Positions 16,394 through 26,348 are shown, counted from the stretch's first letter. The stretch is 64,000 nt of DNA from Algoriphagus zhangzhouensis (GCF_900148515.1 NZ_FRXN01000001.1:1178001-1242000), one strand, 5' to 3'. The notes: generated from the letters alone by a model not told the origin. A program made the numbers and translations.

Positions 16394-17962
16394 ATGAAAA
16401 ACACCATATTACTCTTTTTGCTCTCCTTTTTGATCTTAAAACCAGAGTCACAAGCTCAAGATATACGAGTCTACAAGGCTCCAAAATTTCAGGCAGACTG
16501 GACCAAACCGGGGATTCATCCTGATCGAATAGTTCTTAATCCTGGCCCAGATCCAACCTCCCAAATGGCAGTGACTTGGAGAACCAGTCCAGAGGTTACT
16601 GTGGCCTATGCTGAAATTGCTCCAGCAACAGCAGCACCGAAATTCTGGAGAAATGGTAAAACCCTTCAGGCAAAAACCACCATTTTGGATGGGACTGAGA
16701 TTGCCAATGCAGGACTTATCTCTGCAAATCATTCTGTCAAGTTTGCTGGGCTTGAACCCAATACCATTTATGGTTACAGGGTTGGTGATGGAGAGCATTG
16801 GTCAGAATGGTTTCAATTCAAAACTGCTTCAAATGAAAAATCAGCTCCCTTTTCTTTCCTCTACGTAGGAGATGCCCAAAATTACGTCCTTGAACTCTGG
16901 TCAAGATTGATCCGCGAAGGATATAGACAAGCTCCAAATGCAGATTTTATCATTCATGCGGGTGATTTGATCAATACAGCCCACAGAGAACAGGATTGGC
17001 ACGAATGGTTTACAGCTGGAGGGTTTATCCATAGTATGCTTCCGACCATTGCTGTTCCCGGCAACCATGAATACAACTACCTATCTGAAGCAAAAAGGGA
17101 TGAAGGAAGACAACTTTCCGCTCAATGGAAGCCTCAATTTACTCTTCCTGAGAATGGGCCTGAAGGCTTAGAAGAAACTGCCTATTTCATTGATTATCCC
17201 GATGTGAAAATGATTTTCTTAGATAGCAATAGAGATCATGAAAAGCAGTCGGAATGGTTAAGGAAGATCTTGGCAGAAAATGATAAAAAATGGACGATTG
17301 TTTCTTATCACCACCCCCTCTTTTCAGCTTCTGCTGGACGTGATAACGATGAATTAAGGGCAATTTGGAAACCTATCTTTGATGAGTATAAAGTAGATTT
17401 GGCTCTTCAAGGACATGATCACAGCTATGCAAGAGGACGTGCTAATCCTGGAGAAAATGACAATGTCATGGATGGAATGAACATGAGAGATCAAACAGGA
17501 ACTGTTTATGTCGTCTCTGTCAGTGGGGGAAAAATGTATGGCTTGAATCCAAATGGTTGGGAAGGTACCGAAGCTGTTAGAGACAGAGCAGCGGAAAATA
17601 CGCAATTGGTTCAGGTAATCAGCATTGAAGACAATACACTTAAGTTTGAATCCTTCACTGCTATCGGTGAATTATACGATGCTTTCATTTTAGAAAAGCA
17701 ATCCAATGGGATCAATAAATTCACCGAATTGAAGCAAGATTTGGGACCAGAATATAGATTCAATAATACGATCCCTTATGAGGATCCATTGCCTGAAGAA
17801 CTCAAAAGAAAAATCGAAGGGGATTTCCCCGGCTTTGAAGTGACTCGAGTGAATTACAGAGAAAATAAAGGAGTGATTATTATCGCTATACGAATAGAAA
17901 AAGGTGAAGAAGAAAAGAACTTCATCATCGATCAAAAAGGAAATATTCTTTCAGAAAACTAA
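16394..17962 (+). CDS. Secreted purple-acid-phosphatase-like metallophosphoesterase
   Basis: About 522 aa from the ATG at 16394; the upstream TTG at 16337 would put 19 polar residues ahead of the signal peptide and is less likely. Signal peptide MKNTILLFLLSFLILKPESQ. An N-terminal Fn3-like PAP domain (PDRIVLNPGPDPTSQMAVTWR) is followed by a calcineurin-like domain with all five metal blocks: YVGDAQ, HAGDLI, PGNHEYNY, SYHHPLF and QGHDHSYARG. The dinuclear centre hydrolyses phosphomonoesters or related substrates in the periplasm. A strong hairpin terminator follows. Confidence 0.9.
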   Translation: MKNTILLFLLSFLILKPESQAQDIRVYKAPKFQADWTKPGIHPDRIVLNPGPDPTSQMAVTWRTSPEVTVAYAEIAPATAAPKFWRNGKTLQAKTTILDGTEIANAGLISANHSVKFAGLEPNTIYGYRVGDGEHWSEWFQFKTASNEKSAPFSFLYVGDAQNYVLELWSRLIREGYRQAPNADFIIHAGDLINTAHREQDWHEWFTAGGFIHSMLPTIAVPGNHEYNYLSEAKRDEGRQLSAQWKPQFTLPENGPEGLEETAYFIDYPDVKMIFLDSNRDHEKQSEWLRKILAENDKKWTIVSYHHPLFSASAGRDNDELRAIWKPIFDEYKVDLALQGHDHSYARGRANPGENDNVMDGMNMRDQTGTVYVVSVSGGKMYGLNPNGWEGTEAVRDRAAENTQLVQVISIEDNTLKFESFTAIGELYDAFILEKQSNGINKFTELKQDLGPEYRFNNTIPYEDPLPEELKRKIEGDFPGFEVTRVNYRENKGVIIIAIRIEKGEEEKNFIIDQKGNILSEN

Positions 17963-17969
17963 AAAAATT

Positions 17970-18000
17970 AAGGCCTTTGAAATCGATTTTCAAAGGCCTT
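17970..18000. terminator. Bidirectional intrinsic terminator
   Basis: AAGGCCTTTGAAA pairs with TTTCAAAGGCCTT around a five-base loop, between the convergent phosphoesterase and PLP-decarboxylase genes. Confidence 0.8.
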
Positions 18001-18025
18001 ATTCTATTTACATTAATCAAAATTT

Positions 18026-19273
18026 TTAAGCTATTGCCACTTTCAGTTCCTGGATAAAATCCTTGAGATGCTCGACCTCTACATGATCCATTAAAACGAT
18101 CTTGTACCATTCATTATTGGAAGTATGTGATTCTGGAACCAGGCTATATTTTTTCGCCAATTCCTTTGGAACGGCCTGCGATCTAATCGTTACAATATTC
18201 ATTTCAGGCTCCCTGAAATAAGGAACATTCATCTCATCCAAGCTCTTGCACAAGTAGTTTGTCCTCATTTTCAAGATGGAGATTTTCTCAAACCATTTGT
18301 GAGGTCCATAGGTGGTCAGGATCACCCAAACCGCGATTGCATTTGCTCCAGAACGGCTACCGCAAAGGGTTAAGTCCATACCTTCAACATACTGGGCTTC
18401 TGTAGTTAAAACATTTTCAATTAAACCTTTTCTGCAGATAAAAATACCCGTTCCGTAAGGAGCCTGAAGCATTTTATGTGCATCAATCGTAATCGAAGAA
18501 ATGTCTGTATTCTGGAAGTTTATCTGACTTTCATTTTCTGAAAAAGGAAAAACAAAGCCTCCGTAAGCGCCATCAATATGCATTCTAAAAGGCACATCAA
18601 ATGATTTCAAAACTGATGAATACAAGTTTGGATCATCAACCGAACCAAACATGGTGGTTCCCATATTTGATATTGCTATGAAATACTTTTTACCAGCCTC
18701 GATAGCCTTGGAAACTTCAGCTTTTAAATCCTCTTCTGCAATCTGACGGGTGTCGGAATCGACAGGGATTTTAATCCAATCCAAAGTCAGCAAATTGGCT
18801 CCTTTTGGAATAGAATAGTGAGTATCCTCAGAAGCTAGGATCGCGATCTCGTCTAGCTTGGCATTGTACTTCTTTTTGAACTCATTTCTATAAATCCATA
18901 AAGCCTGAATATTAGCTTCGGTACCTCCTGGGGAAATATAGCCATCATACTCTCCTTCTTCCGCTTTGAACAGATCCACAGCAATCATATCCAACACATC
19001 TCTCTCTATCTCGTGCGTCCCTTGGAAAGCTGATTCTGATGTCCCAAAAGTGTGACATCCGATATGATTAGGATTGGCTACGAAAGTGGAAAGTACTGGT
19101 GCATCCTTGAGAAAAGGCGCATCAACAGGAAAAACCTTTTCATCCAATCTAGAGGCTGGATATCCTAGGCTGGCATCATTATAAAAATCCACATTTCCTT
19201 TCAAGGCCTGCTGGACCCTCTGTAGTCTTTGCTCTGTACTTAGCTTTTTCCAGAACTTCATATCAATTTTCAT
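18026..19273 (-). CDS. PLP-dependent (group II) amino-acid decarboxylase family protein
   Basis: A 415-aa fold-type I PLP enzyme. Key blocks are GGTEAN (116-121, cofactor phosphate), H152 in ASEDTHYS (ring stacking), HIDGAYGG with D234 (pyridine nitrogen) and DAHKML with K267 (Schiff-base lysine), followed by APYGTG. This is the tyrosine/glutamate/aspartate decarboxylase-like group; the substrate cannot be told from motifs alone. The ATG at 19261 is an alternative start. A TAnnTTTG box lies on the minus strand at 19329-19322, followed by a hairpin at 19301-19318. Confidence 0.85.
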   Translation of the reverse strand: MKIDMKFWKKLSTEQRLQRVQQALKGNVDFYNDASLGYPASRLDEKVFPVDAPFLKDAPVLSTFVANPNHIGCHTFGTSESAFQGTHEIERDVLDMIAVDLFKAEEGEYDGYISPGGTEANIQALWIYRNEFKKKYNAKLDEIAILASEDTHYSIPKGANLLTLDWIKIPVDSDTRQIAEEDLKAEVSKAIEAGKKYFIAISNMGTTMFGSVDDPNLYSSVLKSFDVPFRMHIDGAYGGFVFPFSENESQINFQNTDISSITIDAHKMLQAPYGTGIFICRKGLIENVLTTEAQYVEGMDLTLCGSRSGANAIAVWVILTTYGPHKWFEKISILKMRTNYLCKSLDEMNVPYFREPEMNIVTIRSQAVPKELAKKYSLVPESHTSNNEWYKIVLMDHVEVEHLKDFIQELKVAIA

Positions 19274-19300
19274 TCGTTACTAATTGGGTTTCTTATTCTT

Positions 19301-19329
19301 CTCCAAATGCTTTTGGAGCTGCAAAGATA
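19301..19329 (-). promoter_or_regulatory. Promoter -7 box and adjacent dyad for the decarboxylase
   Basis: On the minus strand TATCTTTG (19329-19322) fits the TAnnTTTG -7 box, and a 7-bp dyad CTCCAAA/TTTGGAG (19301-19318) lies where transcription should start. The dyad could be an operator or a leader hairpin. No -33 TTG at the standard distance was found. Confidence 0.4.
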
Positions 19330-19374
19330 GTCCCGAGAGCTAGAAACTCTTCTAATGATTCTGGTTTTTCCACT

Positions 19375-20160
19375 TTATTTCTTTTTGGTAAACTGGTTAG
19401 CAAAATTATAAAGCAATGCTATGTTCCATACGAAATCATCACCTGGTATAGTTGAGTTCAATTTCTGATTCAACGTTGATCCTATACCAATCGGAAGTTT
19501 TTGGTGAGTAAATGTGAAAGTTGAAGTCACATATACCCCATCGTTTGCATCCACTTTTAGGTAATAAAACTGAGGAGTCATCTTGAATCTTACGTTTTCG
19601 CCCATAGCTACATTTTTTAGCACCCAATTAAACCCAACAAATGTGGAATTGACGGGCGGATCAGGATCAAAGCCATGCCCTTTCAGGAAATAAATGCCTA
19701 TACTCGATTTAGGAGTAAACTGAAAAGAAGGTGAAAGCTCCATAGCCAAATAGCGTTTGGAAACCATCATTTTTTCGGGCCGGCCGTCAACCAACACTTC
19801 CATTTCTTTGAACAAAAAGGCCGGATGAGCTCCAGCTGTTAACGAAAATCTCTTATCCTTGATCACCTTGTACCTCCACCACAACACGAATGACCAAGGT
19901 TTCCCATCCATTCCAAAACGAAACATGGGTTCAAAAGTCAGTCTTTCACCTCCAACATTGAGGTCAAAGAACACCGCTGGTCTTCCCAATGTGAAAGAGG
20001 GAATGATAGAAATCCCATTATTTGTAGCAGTGATTGTTCCGTTGAAATGTTTGATTAATGATTGATTTTCAGTTGTTGATTGGGCATAGGAATACCTAGT
20101 TAGAGTTACACTGATCAAAGCAAAGATCAACGCAATTCCCTTGATAGATTGAGATTTCAT
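19375..20160 (-). CDS. Secreted outer-membrane barrel-like hypothetical protein
   Basis: A 261-aa protein with a Sec signal peptide (cleavage near RYSYAQ). The mature part is strand-rich with alternating aromatic/polar residues (TFEPMFRFGMDGKPWSFVLWW, MTPQFYYLKVD, VTSTFTFTHQ), suggesting a small 8-12-stranded barrel. It ends in an aromatic strand and a lysine tail (LLYNFANQFTKKK). Family not recognised. It lies upstream of the PLP decarboxylase on the same strand, with 101 bp that hold the latter's own promoter box, so co-transcription is uncertain. Confidence 0.7.
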   Translation of the reverse strand: MKSQSIKGIALIFALISVTLTRYSYAQSTTENQSLIKHFNGTITATNNGISIIPSFTLGRPAVFFDLNVGGERLTFEPMFRFGMDGKPWSFVLWWRYKVIKDKRFSLTAGAHPAFLFKEMEVLVDGRPEKMMVSKRYLAMELSPSFQFTPKSSIGIYFLKGHGFDPDPPVNSTFVGFNWVLKNVAMGENVRFKMTPQFYYLKVDANDGVYVTSTFTFTHQKLPIGIGSTLNQKLNSTIPGDDFVWNIALLYNFANQFTKKK

Positions 20161-20386
20161 TAGGTTGGGTTATAGCAGATATAGAATGGAAAATAGCTAT
20201 TCTTTTCCAATTTATTTTACAAAAATCAGTAATCACCAAATAATCCACCACCACTTTTCAAATCAATACTTATAATATTCAAACAATATTTTATCAAATG
20301 ACATTCGGAGGGAATCATGATAGGAAACAAAATCAAAGATTCTAAATGGGATTTTTTGTACCTTCTGGAAACAAAAACCTGAAATA

Positions 20387-20908
20387 ATGAAAGCCTTAAC
20401 AACACTTCTATTCTTCATTGGGATCAGCACGGTGGCCTTTTCCCAAACTCTTACCGGTGAAATGGTCAAAGACTGGGAAAGAGCGAAAGCCTATACCCTG
20501 GAATATCTAGAAGCCATGCCTGCCGATAAATACGATCTAAAGCCAACCCCTGAAATGCGTTCTTTCGCTCAGCAGATGCTTCATCTAAATGATGCCAATT
20601 ATGGTTTTGTTGCTACCGCTACAGGAGCAAGCATGCCTGAAGGAGCTGGTGGGTCTGAAAAAAGTGAAGATCAATCCAAAGAAACAGTCATCAAATTGGT
20701 AAGCGATGGATATGACTTTGTGATTGAAAGTATCAAAAAACTACCTGCAGGCCAGTTTAATGAACAAATTCAGCTATTTGGAAGATTTGATATGAGTAGA
20801 ATGAAAGCAATCGAGAAGGCTTTCGAGCATCAAACACATCACAGAGGACAAACAACAGTTTATCTTCGATTGGGCGGAGTTACTCCTCCACAAGAGAAGT
20901 TGTTTTAA
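20387..20908 (+). CDS. Secreted DinB-family protein
   Basis: A 173-aa protein with a signal peptide (MKALTTLLFFIGISTVAFSQ) followed by a DinB four-helix bundle. The metal triad is intact: H66 in QQMLHLND, and H148 and H152 in EHQTHHRGQTTVYLR. It differs from the cytoplasmic DinB-like protein at 3454-3939, which has no signal peptide and lacks the first His. Exported DinB proteins are common in Bacteroidota; their activity is unknown. It stands alone and is followed by a stable hairpin. Confidence 0.88.
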   Translation: MKALTTLLFFIGISTVAFSQTLTGEMVKDWERAKAYTLEYLEAMPADKYDLKPTPEMRSFAQQMLHLNDANYGFVATATGASMPEGAGGSEKSEDQSKETVIKLVSDGYDFVIESIKKLPAGQFNEQIQLFGRFDMSRMKAIEKAFEHQTHHRGQTTVYLRLGGVTPPQEKLF

Positions 20909-20940
20909 TGAATTTCTTTAAAAAATTAATTAGTCAGGCT

Positions 20941-20977
20941 GAGCGGAGTCGAAGCCATTAAAATTTCGACTCCGCTC
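20941..20977. terminator. Stable hairpin, terminator or REP-like element
   Basis: GAGCGGAGTCGAA pairs perfectly with TTCGACTCCGCTC (13 bp) around an 11-base loop, between the convergent DinB and amt genes. It lacks a strong U-tract. Its GC-rich GAGCGGAGTCGAA core resembles a dispersed repeat often seen between Bacteroidota genes, so it may be a REP-type element. Confidence 0.6.
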
Positions 20978-21041
20978 AATTTGACATAATCTGAAACAAA
21001 CTTTTAAAATTTAGTCTATTTTCGAAAGACAAAAGCCTTCC

Positions 21042-22382
21042 TTAGCTACTTTTCAAAGACTCCCCATGTTGGGAAAGATCCAATCCAATTTCTTCATATT
21101 CTTCTCTTACCCTTAAAGTCACAAACTTATTCAAGACAAAGAATATCAAGTAAGAAGCTGCAAAAGAAAAGACTGCTACCCCAACCAATACCATCATATG
21201 GGAAGCAAAGACACCCCAACCTCCATGTAATAGGCTAGCTCCTTCTTTATTGGCAAAAATAGCTGTCAAGATCATCCCCATAATACCGCCTATGCCGTGG
21301 CAAGCAAATACATCCAGTGTATCATCAATTTTCTTCAGGAACTTCGCATTCATCAGTAGATTGGAAACGATAGCCCCGATAAATCCAAAAATGAAACTTT
21401 GAGGAACCGAGACATATCCCGCTGCTGGGGTGATCACGACCAATCCTACAACAGCACCTATACAAGCCTGCATGGCTGAAATTTTTCTTCCTTGAATCCT
21501 ATCAAAAAGCACCCAAGTCATCATGGCGGTTGCCGAACTGATCGTTGTTGTAGCAAATGCCATGGCTGCGGTGCCATTGGCTGCCAAAGAAGATCCAGCA
21601 TTAAAGCCAAACCATCCAAACCAAAGCATTCCGGTTCCCAAAATCACATAAGTTACATTGGAAGGATCATGATTCGGGCTTTTTCTTTTCCCAATGAAAA
21701 GTGCTCCTGCTAAAGAAGCAAGACCTGCACTGATGTGAACCACAGTACCTCCTGCAAAATCAACCACCCCAAAATAGGCACCTATCAATCCATCAGGATG
21801 CCATACCATATGGCAAAGTGGAGCATAGACTAATACAGTAAAAATCCCAATAAAGAAAAGGTATCCGATAAACCTAACCCTTTCAGCAAATGAACCAGTG
21901 ATAATCGCAGGTGTAATAACGGCGAATTTCATCTGAAAAAGAGCAAAAAGCACAAATGGGATGGTTGTCCCCAATCCTAAATGTGGCAATGTAGCGACCT
22001 GATCAAAAAACATAAACTGGAATGGATTCCCCAGGATTCCATAGTGCGTCCCATCTATAGTAATCCCCAACCAGGCATCTCCAAATGAAAGGCTAAAAGC
22101 CACCACCACCCACAGCATACTGACTACACCTAGGGAGATGAAACTCTGCAACATGGTTGAAATCAAATTCTTCTTCCCTACCATCCCCCCATAAAACAGG
22201 GATAGTCCAGGGGTCATTAACAACACCAAACAGGAAGCAGTCAATAGCCAGGCTATATCTGCAAATACCAATTGATCTTCGGTTCCAAAATGGTCAATAA
22301 CAGGGTCTTTTACTTTCCAAAAGAAACTTACTACTGGCGCTGCTATGGTAATCAGAAACGCCAATTTCCATTTGTTTTTCAT
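21042..22382 (-). CDS. amt: Ammonium transporter (Amt family)
   Basis: A 446-aa inner-membrane protein with about 11 hydrophobic helices. Amt signatures are present: the ALFYGG-like block as SLFYGGMVGKKN, GDAWLG, GGTVVHISAG (pore His), LWFGWFGFNAGSS and DVFACHGIGGIMG (second pore His). It carries ammonium into the cell for glutamine synthetase, which is encoded 37 kb away. No glnK/PII gene is adjacent. A TAATTTTG -7 box lies on the minus strand at 22410-22403. The C-terminal tail is short and acidic. Confidence 0.95.
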   Translation of the reverse strand: MKNKWKLAFLITIAAPVVSFFWKVKDPVIDHFGTEDQLVFADIAWLLTASCLVLLMTPGLSLFYGGMVGKKNLISTMLQSFISLGVVSMLWVVVAFSLSFGDAWLGITIDGTHYGILGNPFQFMFFDQVATLPHLGLGTTIPFVLFALFQMKFAVITPAIITGSFAERVRFIGYLFFIGIFTVLVYAPLCHMVWHPDGLIGAYFGVVDFAGGTVVHISAGLASLAGALFIGKRKSPNHDPSNVTYVILGTGMLWFGWFGFNAGSSLAANGTAAMAFATTTISSATAMMTWVLFDRIQGRKISAMQACIGAVVGLVVITPAAGYVSVPQSFIFGFIGAIVSNLLMNAKFLKKIDDTLDVFACHGIGGIMGMILTAIFANKEGASLLHGGWGVFASHMMVLVGVAVFSFAASYLIFFVLNKFVTLRVREEYEEIGLDLSQHGESLKSS

Positions 22383-22402
22383 TCTACTTTTTCTTTAATC
22401 AG

Positions 22403-22410
22403 CAAAATTA
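22403..22410 (-). promoter_or_regulatory. Putative -7 box of amt
   Basis: TAATTTTG on the minus strand fits TAnnTTTG, 21 bp upstream of the amt ATG. No -33 element is seen at the standard spacing. Confidence 0.35.
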
Positions 22411-22540
22411 CTTTGCCTTTTTAATAAAAATTCAGGCAAAAATTGAAATTATTATCGTCTGAACAAAATTTTATTAAAAAGAATAAAAACAGGATTCCTA
22501 TCATTTCAAAAAAATTACATTAGGATAAAATTATGGTCAT

Positions 22541-23431
22541 ATGAAAAAAGCATCCCTGTTTCTATTCGCATTTTTATTATTCAGAATTGGATATTCCCAA
22601 ACAAATCCCATGATGAAGCTATTTCCAGAAGGCACCAAACTTCACGGAAATATCCCCTATATGCAGGATACTTTAAAAAAGCATTTGTTGGATATCTACC
22701 TTCCTCCCAATGCTAAAGGAAATGTCCCTTTAGTGATTTGGGTACATGGTGGAGGCTGGCTCAGCAATGATAAATATGCCGATATGGGATATATGAAGGA
22801 AACTATTGCAGAAATCATCAATCAGGGATATGCATTGGCTTCCATTGATTATAGATTCAGTACGCAAGCAACTTTCCCGGCGCAAATGCTCGATTGCAAT
22901 GCGTCCATTTCCTATTTGTATGACAATGCTTCCAAATATGGTTTTGATACCGACCGCTTTGCTTTAATGGGGTTCTCCGCAGGTGGGCATTTAGCGTCCA
23001 TGCTGGGACTAACTAATAATCAAAAAGTGAATGAATTCTTTGTTCCGGGCACGAGCAAGGACTTCCAATTCAAAGCAGTGGTAGACTTTTATGGACCAGC
23101 CGATTTAACGCTTTTTCCAGGAGCTATCGATGCCAAATCTCCTGAAGGATTACTGATAGGTGCAGCTCCTCTAGATAGACCTGATCTAGCAAAAATGGCC
23201 AGTCCTGTCAGCTTTGTCGATGAAAAGGATCCACCATTTTTGATTATCCATGGCGAAAAAGACGACTTGGTATCACCTCGTCAATCTCATTTATTGAATG
23301 CTTGGCTGAAAGTAAAAGGAGTTCCGACAGATATGATTGTCGTTCCAGGAGCACCACATTTTGGATCTATGTTCGATGCGCCAGAAATTAGAGAACGGGT
23401 ATTTGCATTTTTAAAGGAGCATTTGAAATGA
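22541..23431 (+). CDS. Secreted alpha/beta hydrolase (BD-FAE/esterase-lipase type)
   Basis: A 296-aa exported esterase-like enzyme. Signal peptide to about GYSQ (residue 20). The oxyanion-hole motif is VIWVHGGGW (66-74), the nucleophile elbow GFSAGG (S146), the acid lies in HGEKDDLVSP, and the His is in PGAPHFGS. This is the family of carbohydrate-ester, feruloyl- or acetyl-esterases, but no polysaccharide genes are adjacent. It precedes the molybdenum hydroxylase locus by 118 bp. Confidence 0.87.
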   Translation: MKKASLFLFAFLLFRIGYSQTNPMMKLFPEGTKLHGNIPYMQDTLKKHLLDIYLPPNAKGNVPLVIWVHGGGWLSNDKYADMGYMKETIAEIINQGYALASIDYRFSTQATFPAQMLDCNASISYLYDNASKYGFDTDRFALMGFSAGGHLASMLGLTNNQKVNEFFVPGTSKDFQFKAVVDFYGPADLTLFPGAIDAKSPEGLLIGAAPLDRPDLAKMASPVSFVDEKDPPFLIIHGEKDDLVSPRQSHLLNAWLKVKGVPTDMIVVPGAPHFGSMFDAPEIRERVFAFLKEHLK

Positions 23432-23549
23432 TATTCAACTAATGAACAAAACCCGCCTATCACATCTAGGTGGAAGTTGACTTGATTTTTATCTATATTA
23501 TTCAAGTCTTTCATAGACAACAGGTTAAATCAACCGCTCTAGTTCACCT

Positions 23550-25802
23550 ATGTTTTCAGAAACCAAAAAGTTAAATCGCCGATCTTTTCTCAAAGTCTCT
23601 GCATTGGCTGGGGGTGGTATGATTTTGAGCTTCAATATGCTCACTGGATGTAAGCCAGAAGAAGTCGGAAATCTTGGTTTACCAAAGGAATGGTTTAAAC
23701 TCAATGGTTTTATCAAAATCGGCGAAAATGGCCTAATCACCATCATGTCTCCTAATCCAGAAGGTGGTCAAAATGTAAAAACCTCCATGCCTTTGTTGGT
23801 GGCCGAAGAGCTGGATGCTGATTGGGAAAATGTGGTCGTGGAGCAGGCTCCTTTAGACACAGACAATTTTACTAGACAATATATCGGAGGAAGTCAGGCA
23901 ATCCGAACAAGTTGGGTTCCCTTGAGAACTGCAGGTGCTACTGCCAGGCAATTATTAATTCAGGCAGCTGCCCAAACTTGGAATGTTCCTTCCCAGGAGA
24001 TAAAAACAGAAGCAGGTTTTTTGATTCATGAAGGAAGCGGAAAAAAGATACATTATGGTGAAGTAGCTTCATTGGCTGCTACTCTCCCTATTCCGGAAGA
24101 GGTTCCGTTGAAAAAGATTTCCGATTTCAAATTGATCGGAAAGTCACATCGAAATGTAGACATCAAAAACATTATTACCGGCAAACCACTTTTTGGAATC
24201 GATTACAAAAAGGAAGGGATGAAATATGCCATGATCATCCATGCTCCTGCTTTCGGTCAAAAACTCAAATCATTTGATGCAGAAGAGGCTAAGGCAATGC
24301 CAGGGATTTTGGATGTATTTCAAATCAAATCACTTCAGGATGATTATCCTCGAACTTTCTTTGACACGGTCCAATTCACTGATTTGATAGCAATAGTCGG
24401 GGAGAGTACTTGGCAAGTACTCAATGCTAAAAAAGTAGTCAAAGCCGAATGGGAATTGATAGAAGCCTATACCGAAGAAAGGGATATGTTTGGAAGACCC
24501 GGGAAACGGGAAGTTCCTGCTGGTTTGGAAAGTGAGAGCACTCAGGAGGAAAAAATGATCAAAGCTTCACAGACTCCAAATCAATTGAGAAGGGACGGGA
24601 ACCCTGAAAAAGCTTTTGCTGAAGCTTCCAGAATTATCGAAAAAACCTACACAGCACCTTTTTTGGTTCATAACTGCATGGAGCCTATGAACTTCTTCGC
24701 AGATGTTCAAGGAGATCAAATGAATTGTGCAGGGCCTTTACAAAAACCGGAATTAACAGAATATGCCTTATCTGTAAGGCTAGGAATACCAATTGAGAAC
24801 ATCAATATAGAAATGACAAGATTGGGAGGCGGATATGGAAGAAGATCCTATGCGCATTGGTTGATTGAGGCGGCAGTTATTTCACAAAAAGTAAATAGTC
24901 CGATCAAATTGATTTATACCCGAGAGGATGATATGACCGATGGAATTTATCGATCCAGATACCAACTGACCTATCGTGCTGCATTAGATGAAAACAATAA
25001 CTTGACAGGCTTTCATGTAGTCGGTGGAGGCTTACCTGAAAACCCGCTTCATCAAAATAGATTTCCAGCTGGAGCGATCGACAATTATCTAGCCGAAGGA
25101 TGGGATGTCCCTTCCAATGTAACAACCGGATCCTTTCGAGCTCCTAGATCCAATTTCAATGCCTCCGCAGAACAATCCTTTTTGGATGAGCTGGCTGAAG
25201 AAATAGGAAAGGACCCAATAGAGTTTCGATTGGAGCTTTTGAAAAAGGCAAAAGAAAATCCAGTGGGAGAATCCAATGATTATGATCCTGAAAGATATGC
25301 CGGAGTTTTGGAATTAGTCAAAGCCAAATCTAACTGGGGAATCGAACAAGCAGGAATATCAAGAGGGGTTTCCGCCTATTTCTGCCACAACAGTTATGCA
25401 GCTCAAGTCTTGGATCTAAAAATCGAAAATGGAAAACCCGCCATCCTCAAGGTCACCAATGCGATTGATTGCGGAATCGTGATTAATCCTGATGCCGCCA
25501 AAAACCTATGTGAAGGCGCAGTAGTTGATGGAATCGGAACAGCATTATTTGGAGAGCAAATCTTTGAAAATGGAGTACCCCAAAAAAAAAATTTCGATAC
25601 CTATCGAATGATCAGAATGCCAGAAGCCCCCAAAGTTATTGAAACCTACTTTGCAGAAAACAACATTGACCCAACAGGTTTAGGTGAACCAGCCTACCCT
25701 CCTGTCTTTGCAGCATTAGCGAATGCATTGTATAAAAGTACCGGTGAAAGATTTTATAAACAGCCCTATATCCATCAATTAGAAAACCAATCAAACTCCT
25801 GA
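23550..25802 (+). CDS. Molybdopterin-binding large subunit, isoquinoline 1-oxidoreductase-like (copy 1)
   Basis: A 750-aa aldehyde/xanthine-type molybdenum hydroxylase subunit. The N-terminus carries a Tat motif (NRRSFLK, R10-R11) and a lipobox-like LTGC (C34), so it is probably a folded, exported, lipid-anchored enzyme. Typical blocks are RLGGGYGRRSYAHW, SFRAPRSNFNASAEQSF and the C-terminal DPTGLGEPAYPPVFAALA with the likely catalytic Glu. It belongs to the IorB/membrane-bound aldehyde dehydrogenase group. A 7-bp hairpin follows, then the [2Fe-2S] subunit. A paralogue begins 0.55 kb downstream. Confidence 0.9.
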   Translation: MFSETKKLNRRSFLKVSALAGGGMILSFNMLTGCKPEEVGNLGLPKEWFKLNGFIKIGENGLITIMSPNPEGGQNVKTSMPLLVAEELDADWENVVVEQAPLDTDNFTRQYIGGSQAIRTSWVPLRTAGATARQLLIQAAAQTWNVPSQEIKTEAGFLIHEGSGKKIHYGEVASLAATLPIPEEVPLKKISDFKLIGKSHRNVDIKNIITGKPLFGIDYKKEGMKYAMIIHAPAFGQKLKSFDAEEAKAMPGILDVFQIKSLQDDYPRTFFDTVQFTDLIAIVGESTWQVLNAKKVVKAEWELIEAYTEERDMFGRPGKREVPAGLESESTQEEKMIKASQTPNQLRRDGNPEKAFAEASRIIEKTYTAPFLVHNCMEPMNFFADVQGDQMNCAGPLQKPELTEYALSVRLGIPIENINIEMTRLGGGYGRRSYAHWLIEAAVISQKVNSPIKLIYTREDDMTDGIYRSRYQLTYRAALDENNNLTGFHVVGGGLPENPLHQNRFPAGAIDNYLAEGWDVPSNVTTGSFRAPRSNFNASAEQSFLDELAEEIGKDPIEFRLELLKKAKENPVGESNDYDPERYAGVLELVKAKSNWGIEQAGISRGVSAYFCHNSYAAQVLDLKIENGKPAILKVTNAIDCGIVINPDAAKNLCEGAVVDGIGTALFGEQIFENGVPQKKNFDTYRMIRMPEAPKVIETYFAENNIDPTGLGEPAYPPVFAALANALYKSTGERFYKQPYIHQLENQSNS

Positions 25803-25889
25803 TAGTTACTTGATTTATAAGGCTTTCTGTTTGATATTCGTAAGTAAGCCTTTCCCTTAATCCTTATCTTTATAAAAACAGAAAATACT

Positions 25890-26348
25890 ATGGCTACATA
25901 CAACCTAACTATTAATGGTAAATCCCTTCAAGTAGATGCGGATCCAAACACCCCGATGCTATGGGTGTTGAGAGATCACTTAGACTTAGTTGGAACCAAA
26001 TTCGGTTGCGGAATTGCCCAATGTGGAGCATGTACCATCCACTTAGATGGCAATGCTGTCCGATCTTGTCAATTGCCTGTTTCAGCAGTTGAAAACTCTG
26101 AAATCACAACCATTGAGGGCCTTTCCGGAGAAGGAGATCATCCTGTTCAGAAAGCCTGGATCGAGCATGATGTTCCTCAGTGCGGCTATTGTCAAGCTGG
26201 TCAAATCATGTCAGCAGCGGCACTATTGAAAAATAACCCGACTCCAAGTGATGAGGATATTGATAATGCGATGAATGGAAATATTTGCCGATGCGGAACC
26301 TATACCAGGATTAAAGCAGCTGTAAAGACCGCTTCTCAAAACCTATAA
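25890..26348 (+). CDS. [2Fe-2S] small subunit of the molybdenum hydroxylase
   Basis: A 152-aa IorA/CoxS-type protein. A plant-type [2Fe-2S] cluster is bound by C40, C45, C48 and C60 ([17 protein letters not shown]), and the second cluster by C98, C101, C133 and C135 ([14 protein letters not shown]). It has no signal peptide and presumably leaves the cell folded with the Tat-tagged large subunit. It sits between two large-subunit paralogues and is 10 bp from the second, so it probably serves both. Confidence 0.94.
   Translation: MATYNLTINGKSLQVDADPNTPMLWVLRDHLDLVGTKFGCGIAQCGACTIHLDGNAVRSCQLPVSAVENSEITTIEGLSGEGDHPVQKAWIEHDVPQCGYCQAGQIMSAAALLKNNPTPSDEDIDNAMNGNICRCGTYTRIKAAVKTASQNL

Noticed and set aside
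19285..19374. A minus-strand peptide frame ending SLEEFLALGTIFAAPKAFGEE
   Set aside because: It looks protein-like but has no start codon after the preceding stop, and the region contains a TATCTTTG promoter box and dyad for the decarboxylase, which explain the sequence better.
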